Source: Blautia parvula (GTDB lineage: Bacteria > Bacillota > Clostridia > Lachnospirales > Lachnospiraceae). Taken from it: a DNA stretch of 64,000 nt. The notes under the pieces are model-generated. The model was not told where the DNA came from, ran no database searches, and saw nothing but the letters and a program-made list of their open reading frames with translations. How positions within the stretch are numbered: the first letter of the stretch is position 1; every line of letters begins with the position of its first letter. Position numbers and translations under genes: made by a program. Location: NCBI RefSeq assembly GCF_020215665.1, contig NZ_CP084061.1, positions 2,078,001-2,142,000 of the forward strand, in the 5' to 3' direction. Positions 58,538 to 64,000 of the stretch are shown here, in pieces.

Positions 58538-59676
58538 AAGCGCACCAACTCCTCAAGCCTCGGAAGGGCATATGCGAAAAATTCCCTGTATGCCCCGCAG
58601 TAGTAGTTCTTTCCTCTTATGTACGTGCCATCCTCCTGTTTTTCCATACTGCACAGGCGGCAGCATCCATTCCGGCAGAGAGCCAGGTATGGACATATCC
58701 GGCATTCCTTTGGAAGAGTGCGGGAACGGCTGATAAATCCCAGCTCTTCTCTTTTTTGATCTATCTGCTCAAAGGAATCGTCTTTTATATTTCCCAGTCT
58801 CCATTCGTCCAGCGCATAGAAGTCACAGGGATACAGACTGCCGTCCGCCTCCACCACCCACTGAAGCCCGCAGATTCCACGCATACTGCACAGCTCCGGC
58901 TCCCGTCCTGTGAGTATGGCTGCCAGGTTTTCAAAATAGCGGTTGTAGATCACATGGCTTTTTGTGCCTTTCGCAGACGGTCCGGTCATATCCTGATACC
59001 AGCAGTCGAACAGATTTTTCAGGAATCTTCCGTATTTCTCCGGTGTCAGGGAGTAAGGGCTTGTACCCTGTGCTTCTCTTATGGGATCCAGACATTCGAT
59101 GTACTGCTGATAATACAGGCCCTGCTTTTTGAAAAAATTGTAAAGCTGCCGGGCATGGCCTGCTGAGTAACCGGTCACTACAGTCAGAACATTAAAGTCA
59201 ATCCCATACTTTTTAAATAATGCAATGGTTTTCATCACCTGTTTATAGGTACCCTTTCCTTTTGCATCACGGCGCAGATAGTCATGGCAGGCAGCATCTC
59301 CGTCCAGTGACACGCCTGCCAGGAATTTATTTTCCTTCAAAAAAGGAAACCAGTCCTCCTGAAGATGGTATCCGTTGGTCTGGATATTATAGCTGACCGG
59401 GATATTTCTTTTGTTGGATTTTCGGACAGTCTCCGTAAAATATTTAAAATAATCAAGCCCGGCAAGTGTCGGCTCCCCGCCCTGGAAAGTAAAGATACAT
59501 TGCTTTTTGGCATAGTCCATGGACTTTTCAATCAGAATGCGCGCGGTCTCTCTGTCCATCACACCAAAGGACGGCGTTTCCCTGTTCGCTGCTTCATCCG
59601 CATAGAAGCAGTAGGCGCATCTCATATTGCAGTTCCCGGATGCCGGCTTTATGAGCAAGTGAAGTGTATCTGCCAT
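58525..59676 (-). CDS. Anaerobic sulfatase-maturating enzyme (radical SAM, SPASM)
   Basis: 383 residues. The radical SAM cluster motif CNMRCAYC (Cys16, Cys20, Cys23) sits near the N-terminus after HLLIKPASGN, as in anSME/AslB. The SPASM domain carries CGLQWVVEADGSLYPC and CRICPYLALCRNGCC for auxiliary iron-sulfur clusters. It oxidises the active-site Cys (or Ser) of sulfatases to formylglycine without oxygen. The sulfatase it would mature is 7 kb downstream in the same locus. It is the first gene after a clear sigma-A promoter. Confidence 0.95.
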   Translation of the reverse strand: MADTLHLLIKPASGNCNMRCAYCFYADEAANRETPSFGVMDRETARILIEKSMDYAKKQCIFTFQGGEPTLAGLDYFKYFTETVRKSNKRNIPVSYNIQTNGYHLQEDWFPFLKENKFLAGVSLDGDAACHDYLRRDAKGKGTYKQVMKTIALFKKYGIDFNVLTVVTGYSAGHARQLYNFFKKQGLYYQQYIECLDPIREAQGTSPYSLTPEKYGRFLKNLFDCWYQDMTGPSAKGTKSHVIYNRYFENLAAILTGREPELCSMRGICGLQWVVEADGSLYPCDFYALDEWRLGNIKDDSFEQIDQKREELGFISRSRTLPKECRICPYLALCRNGCCRLCSMEKQEDGTYIRGKNYYCGAYREFFAYALPRLEELVRLWGK

Positions 59677-59731
59677 ATCGTTCTCCTTATTTTTCCGCAG
59701 AATATGCGTATTTTCTCATATACATATACTT

Positions 59732-59760
59732 AGTATATCTTTTGAAAAAAGCAGGAACAA
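59732..59760 (-). promoter_or_regulatory. Promoter of the maturase/two-component operon
   Basis: On the minus strand TTGTTC (59760-59755), a 17-bp spacer and TATACT (59737-59732), about 55 bp before the maturase start. Likely constitutive, giving basal levels of maturase and sensor. Confidence 0.65.
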
Positions 59761-59806
59761 TAGGCAATCTTTAGCATTTTTTGAAATATATTTGGATAAA
59801 AGAAAA

Positions 59807-59848
59807 ATACCGCCCGGGGACTGTATCTTTCCCAGTCCGGGGCGGTAT
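59807..59848 (-). terminator. Terminator of the lysA-like gene
   Basis: On the minus strand ATACCGCCCCGGACTG pairs with CAGTCCCCGGGCGGTAT (small bulge), followed by TTTTTCTTTT. It lies 8 bp after the stop codon. Confidence 0.9.
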
Positions 59849-59855
59849 CTCCTGT

Positions 59856-61127
59856 TTACAGATTCAATTTGTTATAAACAGCAAAGCAGTCCAGTGTGGC
59901 AAAATAATCCTTAGGCGTTTCCGCGCGGCGGATGAGCGCTGTACTGCCGTCCTCCTTCAGGAGTATCTCAGCGGATTTTAATTTGCCATTGTAATTGTAT
60001 CCCATGGCATAACCGTGTGCACCGGTGTCATGGATGACCAGAAGGTCTCCTTTTTCGATTTCGGGAAGCATGCGGTCAACTGCGAATTTATCGTTATTTT
60101 CGCACAGGGAACCTGCGATATCGTATTTGTGGTCACAGGGGCTGTTCTCTTTTCCCATCACAGTGATATGATGGTATGCGCCGTACATGGCAGGGCGCAT
60201 GAGATCTACTGCGCAGGCGTCCACGCCAACATACTCTTTGTGGGTATGTTTCTCATGGATCGCTTTGGTGACAAGGCAGCCGTAAGGTCCCATCATATAG
60301 CGCCCCATTTCACAATAGATCGCCACATCTGACATGCCTGCCGGTACCAGCACTTCCTCATAAACCTTCTTTACACCGGCTCCGATGGCACGGATATCAT
60401 TTGCCTCCATGTCCGGGGTATATGGGATTCCCACACCGCCTGACAGGTTGATAAACGTAATATCAGCCCCGGTCTCTTTTTCCAGTTTAACTGCCAGCTC
60501 AAAGAGTTCTTTAGCCAGAACCGGATAGTAGTCATTCGTCACCGTATTGCTTGCAAGAAACGCATGGATACCGAACTCCTGCGCACCTTTTTCCTTCAGC
60601 ACGCGGAAGGCCTCAAACATCTGCTCTGTGGTCATTCCGTACTTGGCGTCTCCGGGATTGTCCATGATGCCGTTGCCCATCTCAAACACACCGCCCGGGT
60701 TATAACGGCAGCTGATGCGTTTTGGAATATATCCTATGGTCTTCTCCAGAAATTCAATATGCGTAAAATCGTCCAGGTTAATGGTAGCCCCCAGTTTCTC
60801 CGCGTACACGTAATCCTCCGCCGGGGTGTCATTGGAGGAAAACATAATGTCATCACCTCTGCAGCCCATAGCCTCGGAGAGCATCAGCTCTGTGTAGGAG
60901 GAACAGTCGCAGCCGCAGCCATATTCCCTTAAAATGTCGATCAGAAACGGATTGGGATTGGCTTTCACTGCAAAATACTCCCTGAAGCCTTTGTTCCAGG
61001 AAAATGCCTCGTTCACTGCCCTGACATTATCCCGGATTCCCTTCTCATCATATAAATGAAAAGGGGTTGGATACTTTTTTATGATCTCGTCCAGTTGTTC
61101 TTTGGTGACAAATGTCTTTTTCTCCAT
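59856..61127 (-). CDS. Diaminopimelate decarboxylase family protein
   Basis: 423 residues of the fold-III PLP decarboxylases. YFAVKANPNP (about 50-59) holds the PLP Lys; FINLSGGVGIPY is the glycine-rich phosphate loop; VGVDACAVDLMRP and VIHDTGAHGYAMGYNYNGK complete the second half, with GAHG-Y-(S/A)-M-G typical of LysA. It removes CO2 from meso-diaminopimelate to give lysine. Sequence details (DACAVDLMRPAMYGAYH) fit the clostridial variant. It is not next to lysC, and other D-amino-acid decarboxylase activity cannot be excluded. Confidence 0.88.
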   Translation of the reverse strand: MEKKTFVTKEQLDEIIKKYPTPFHLYDEKGIRDNVRAVNEAFSWNKGFREYFAVKANPNPFLIDILREYGCGCDCSSYTELMLSEAMGCRGDDIMFSSNDTPAEDYVYAEKLGATINLDDFTHIEFLEKTIGYIPKRISCRYNPGGVFEMGNGIMDNPGDAKYGMTTEQMFEAFRVLKEKGAQEFGIHAFLASNTVTNDYYPVLAKELFELAVKLEKETGADITFINLSGGVGIPYTPDMEANDIRAIGAGVKKVYEEVLVPAGMSDVAIYCEMGRYMMGPYGCLVTKAIHEKHTHKEYVGVDACAVDLMRPAMYGAYHHITVMGKENSPCDHKYDIAGSLCENNDKFAVDRMLPEIEKGDLLVIHDTGAHGYAMGYNYNGKLKSAEILLKEDGSTALIRRAETPKDYFATLDCFAVYNKLNL

Positions 61128-61158
61128 TGAAATTTTCTCCTTTGGTAAATTTTTTATA

Positions 61159-61821
61159 TCAGCAGGATTCTATCCACCTGGCAACAGCAAGCAGGGATTC
61201 CATTTTGCCGTCCAGCAGTTCGTCCACCGGTGAGGAATCTGTGAGCAGGTCAGGTATCATGACAGTTATCATACCCGCCCCGTGCGCAGAGCGTATGCCG
61301 TTGTAGGAGTCCTCCAGTGCAAGGGCGTGGGCGGGACTGACCTTCAGCGCTTGGCACGCCTTTTTATAGATCTCAGGAGAGGGCTTTGCCTCGGAAACCA
61401 TGCTCCCTGTGATCACAGCGGAAAAGCAAGCCTCTATCCCCTCCCGCTGCAGATTGTTCTTCGCATACTCATGGCTGGAGGATGTCGCCACTGCCATAGG
61501 GATATTCTTTTTTGCCAGCACATCCAGCAGCTCATGCAGACCTTTCTTTGCAGGCAGGCCGTACTTCTCCTCGTATTCCCAGAATGCCTTTCTGTACTCC
61601 TCCCGGAACTGTTCAAAGGGGAAATCTTCCCCGTAGGTATCCTGGAAATGGCGTTTTCTTTTATCTACGTTAAAACCAAGGGTATAAAAAATATTATCTC
61701 CCAGCTTACCGTACCCCATCCGTTCTCCCGCCACGTCCCAGGAATATTTCACGATCCTCTCACTGTCAAACATAAGGCCGTCCATATCGAAGACGACGCC
61801 GTGGATATCTCTTTTCTCCAT
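61159..61821 (-). CDS. HAD-superfamily phosphatase (beta-phosphoglucomutase-like)
   Basis: 220 residues. The nucleophile motif VFDMDGLMFDSER lies at 10-22, motif II VATSSS at about 113-118, the Lys at SEAKPSPEIYKKA and motif IV LALEDSYNGIRSA near 170. The helical cap domain is inserted after motif I, as in the beta-phosphoglucomutase/phosphatase group. It probably dephosphorylates a small sugar phosphate or acts as a mutase. Between lysA-like and pyruvate kinase genes, same strand. Confidence 0.92.
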   Translation of the reverse strand: MEKRDIHGVVFDMDGLMFDSERIVKYSWDVAGERMGYGKLGDNIFYTLGFNVDKRKRHFQDTYGEDFPFEQFREEYRKAFWEYEEKYGLPAKKGLHELLDVLAKKNIPMAVATSSSHEYAKNNLQREGIEACFSAVITGSMVSEAKPSPEIYKKACQALKVSPAHALALEDSYNGIRSAHGAGMITVMIPDLLTDSSPVDELLDGKMESLLAVARWIESC

Positions 61822-61921
61822 ATTTCTGCTCCTTTTTGTACGGATACTATCATAACGGTTTTTTCTCTGTTTTGCAACAAAAAAAATATATCCTGTCTGT
61901 GGATGAGCCTGTTGGACAAAT

Positions 61922-61966
61922 GAAAAAAGCCATCCCGCCGGCGGTCCATGACCATGGCGGAACAGC
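61922..61966 (-). terminator. Terminator of the pyruvate kinase gene
   Basis: On the minus strand AGC..CCGCC pairs with GGCGGG..GGCT across an inner CCATGG-type loop, followed by TTTTTTCA. It begins 8 bp after the pyk stop codon. Confidence 0.75.
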
Positions 61967-61973
61967 TTTTTAT

Positions 61974-63410
61974 TTATTTCACTTCGATCACATGCAGCAT
62001 GTTGGTCACATTCTGCTCATCCCTGCGGCTGTTGGTAGCCGGGTCGCCTGCGGTGAAGACGGCAAGCTGGCCTTTTTTTACAAGGCGTTTGCGTTTTACA
62101 GTCTCCATGGCACTTGTCAGGATATTTTCTGTGGTGTCTTTTGTGTTGCCTTTCAGCGGTCTTACGCCCCAGTAGAGCTGCATCTTATGCTGCACAAACT
62201 CGTTTGGCGTGATGGCATAGATGGGCATGGTCGGACGGAAACTGGATACCAGTCTTGCGGTCTTGCCTGACATGGTGGGGGTGATGATGCAGTCTGCATC
62301 AATGTTTCTGGCCGTGCGGACAGACGCAATACCGATGGCACTGGAAACCAGAGTCTGTTTGTACATGGTCCTGTGCTGAATGTATTTGTCATAATCCACA
62401 TGCTTCTCTGTATCCTCTGCGATCTCGCCCATCATGGTCAGCGCTTCCACAGGATATTTTCCCGCTGCAGTCTCCCCGGAGAGCATGACTGCGTCGGTGC
62501 CGTCGTAGATGGCGTTTGCCACGTCCGCCACCTCTGCACGTGTGGGACGCGGGTTACGGATCATGGAATCCAGCATCTGTGTTGCTGTGATAACCGGAAT
62601 ATAATTTTCATTGCATTTCTTGATGATCATCTTCTGGATATAGGGAACTTCCTGTGCCGGGATCTCCACGCCCAGGTCACCTCTGGCTACCATAATGCCG
62701 TCGGCTGCCCCGATGATCTCGTCAATATTCTCAACACCTTCTGCATTCTCAATCTTGGCGATGATGGCAATCTGCTCCGCATGGTGCTCGTGGAGGATCT
62801 TGCGGATTTCCTTGATGCCCGCTGCATTCCGGATGAAAGAGGCTGCAATAAAGTCAATATCCTGCTGAATGCCAAAGATAATATCTGCCTTGTCTTTCTC
62901 TGTGATAGCCGGAAGCTTCACTCTTACATTCGGTACATTGACGCCCTTTTTCTCGCCCAGCTCACCGCCGTTTGCAACGGTGCAGACAATGTGATCTTTT
63001 TTTACGGTCTTTACATCCAGCTCGATAAGGCCGTCATCAATGAGGATCTTGTTGCCCGGTTTGACTTCTCTTGCCAGCCCGGGATAAGTGATGGAACATC
63101 CTTTTTCATTACCCACCGTCTCTTCCATATAGAGAGTAAAATCTGCGCCCTCTGTCAGAGTGACTTTCTTTCCGTCCTCCAGAACCCCGGTACGAATTTC
63201 CGGGCCTTTGGTATCCAGAAGAATAGCAACCGGTTTATCCAGCTCCTCCCTGACATTTTTCAGCAGGTTCATACGGTTTCTCTGCTCCTCGTAATCCCCG
63301 TGTGAAAAGTTGAAACGGGCCACATCCATGCCGTGTCTTACCAGGGCTTTCATTGTGGCTTTTTTGTCCGTATTCGGACCCATGGTACATACAATCTTCG
63401 TCTTGCGCAT
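61974..63410 (-). CDS. pyk: Pyruvate kinase
   Basis: 478 residues; the short form without the extra C-terminal PEP-utiliser-like domain found in many Bacillus enzymes. Visible are MRKTKIVCTMGPNTDKKAT, VARFNFSHGDYEEQ, LLDTKGPEIRTG, IIAKIENAEGVENIDEII (catalytic Lys) with MVARGDLGVEIP, and TATQMLDSM followed by RPTRAEVADVANAI. It converts PEP and ADP to pyruvate and ATP. An AGGAGG site precedes the ATG. Confidence 0.97.
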   Translation of the reverse strand: MRKTKIVCTMGPNTDKKATMKALVRHGMDVARFNFSHGDYEEQRNRMNLLKNVREELDKPVAILLDTKGPEIRTGVLEDGKKVTLTEGADFTLYMEETVGNEKGCSITYPGLAREVKPGNKILIDDGLIELDVKTVKKDHIVCTVANGGELGEKKGVNVPNVRVKLPAITEKDKADIIFGIQQDIDFIAASFIRNAAGIKEIRKILHEHHAEQIAIIAKIENAEGVENIDEIIGAADGIMVARGDLGVEIPAQEVPYIQKMIIKKCNENYIPVITATQMLDSMIRNPRPTRAEVADVANAIYDGTDAVMLSGETAAGKYPVEALTMMGEIAEDTEKHVDYDKYIQHRTMYKQTLVSSAIGIASVRTARNIDADCIITPTMSGKTARLVSSFRPTMPIYAITPNEFVQHKMQLYWGVRPLKGNTKDTTENILTSAMETVKRKRLVKKGQLAVFTAGDPATNSRRDEQNVTNMLHVIEVK

Positions 63411-63419
63411 AAATTCCTC

Positions 63420-64000
63420 CTATTTTATATGTTCATGAGTAAAAAGATGATCCTGACAGTATTCGTAATTGCCGTTGCATTTGGAACAGAAGCGGAACTC
63501 CAGGTTATCCCCGTCCTTCTCTGTCCTGCCGCATATGGCGCATTTATGCTTTGTCACACCCGGTGCCATTTTGGGATGGACTGCCTTTTGGAACTGCTGC
63601 CGCCTGTGTACTTCTTTCGGATTGATATGGCTGTAATTCCTGGTGGCAAAAAAGAACACGATAAAGTTCAGCAGGGACGCGATGATCATCATCCTGATGG
63701 ACCAGATCGGTGTCTGTATAAAATTATAGACCAGGTATGCAACATCCAGATACGCCAGCCATTTGATCTTCACCGGAATCACAAAGTACAGAAGAAGCTG
63801 CATATCCGGGTAACTGGCTGCAAAAGCCAGGAAAATGGACAGGTTGATATAATATGTGGAGATCGCTGCCATTCCGTAAAGGGAATTCATGGGTCCCTGA
63901 ATAAAATAGAGCAGAAATGCACCGATGATAGTGCTTAAAATACCTCCTAAGATATAGACATTGTACCTGAAATCCCCCCATGTCTTCTCCAGTGAAGTTC
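63420..64000 (-). CDS. Membrane protein with C-terminal zinc-ribbon (partial)
   Basis: The frame is open to the right window edge, so the N-terminus is missing; about 192 residues are visible. Five hydrophobic segments (such as YILGGILSTIIGAFLLYF and YYINLSIFLAFAASY) are followed by a cytoplasmic tail with two CxxC pairs: CAICGRTEKDGDNLEFRFCSKC, then CQDH. The YPDMQLLLYFVIPVKIKWLA segment recalls rhomboid-like membrane proteins of Clostridia, but the protease Ser-His motif is not in the visible part. It lies 9 bp upstream of pyk in the same direction. Confidence 0.75.
   Translation of the reverse strand, partial: TSLEKTWGDFRYNVYILGGILSTIIGAFLLYFIQGPMNSLYGMAAISTYYINLSIFLAFAASYPDMQLLLYFVIPVKIKWLAYLDVAYLVYNFIQTPIWSIRMMIIASLLNFIVFFFATRNYSHINPKEVHRRQQFQKAVHPKMAPGVTKHKCAICGRTEKDGDNLEFRFCSKCNGNYEYCQDHLFTHEHIK

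Noticed and set aside
62373-63305. 310-codon open frame opposite pyruvate kinase
   Set aside because: It is antisense to a fully conserved enzyme, Cys/His/Asp-rich without domain character, and has no ribosome site.

Overview
The window reads as part of the chromosome of a gut Lachnospiraceae bacterium (Firmicutes, Clostridia; probably Blautia or a close relative). This rests on the GC level near 45%, strong AGGAGG ribosome sites, YesM/YesN two-component pairs beside carbohydrate ABC importers that lack their own ATPase, a GPH symporter, an aldo-keto reductase fused to ferredoxin clusters, DUF3791/DUF3990 genes and an anaerobic sulfatase-maturating enzyme. Genus assignment is inference. Most genes lie on the minus strand. 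Both window edges cut a gene.

Layout. 1-6650: an inositol-type catabolic operon (IolE, GPH symporter, hydroxypyruvate-isomerase-like protein, IolG-like dehydrogenase, partial sugar isomerase) behind a sigma-A promoter with repeated ATTGTGC boxes, plus its LacI-type regulator whose promoter carries the same boxes. 6.7-10 kb: aspartokinase lysC, with an IS200/IS605 element inserted next to its -10 box (intact TnpB, wrecked tnpA that also holds a double-hairpin repeat). 10.1-10.7 kb: an XRE regulator with twin operators and a membrane protein. 10.9-20.2 kb: a YesN/YesM pair and an ABC importer operon with a GH13 enzyme and a UroD/MtaA-family protein. 20.5-25 kb: WYL regulator, DJ-1/PfpI protein, a recent IS256-family insertion with an 8-bp target duplication, and an Rpn-type nuclease. 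25.1-31.8 kb: ECF sigma/anti-sigma, three GNAT acetyltransferases, small membrane proteins, an HD hydrolase and an ABC exporter; one acetyltransferase and the exporter share a nearly identical 36-bp promoter element. 31.9-40.4 kb: HtrA protease, an ABC exporter triad, metallophosphoesterase, AKR-ferredoxin and an OmpR-type two-component system. 40.5-44.7 kb: a three-gene DUF3791-DUF3990-DUF3791 operon (candidate ADP-ribosyltransferase toxin-antitoxin), tRNA-Ala and tRNA-Val, a lipoprotein, and a TetR regulator divergent from a small choloylglycine-hydrolase-family enzyme, with three matching operators. 44.9-48.2 kb: ECF sigma, membrane protein and ABC exporter. 48.3-59.7 kb: a sulfated-glycan locus. 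59.8-64 kb: housekeeping genes (LysA-like decarboxylase, HAD phosphatase, pyruvate kinase) and a partial membrane protein.

How parts fit together. The 48-60 kb locus is the most coherent system: a YesM/YesN pair senses a sugar, a CUT1 importer takes it in, a sulfatase without signal peptide removes sulfate after maturation by the co-encoded anSME, and an intracellular GH42 beta-galactosidase cleaves the product. The 11-20 kb locus repeats this sensor/importer/cytosolic hydrolase plan for another substrate. Neither importer has an ATPase gene here, so both presumably use a shared MsmX-type ATPase elsewhere. No prophage, CRISPR array, riboswitch or replication origin was recognised.
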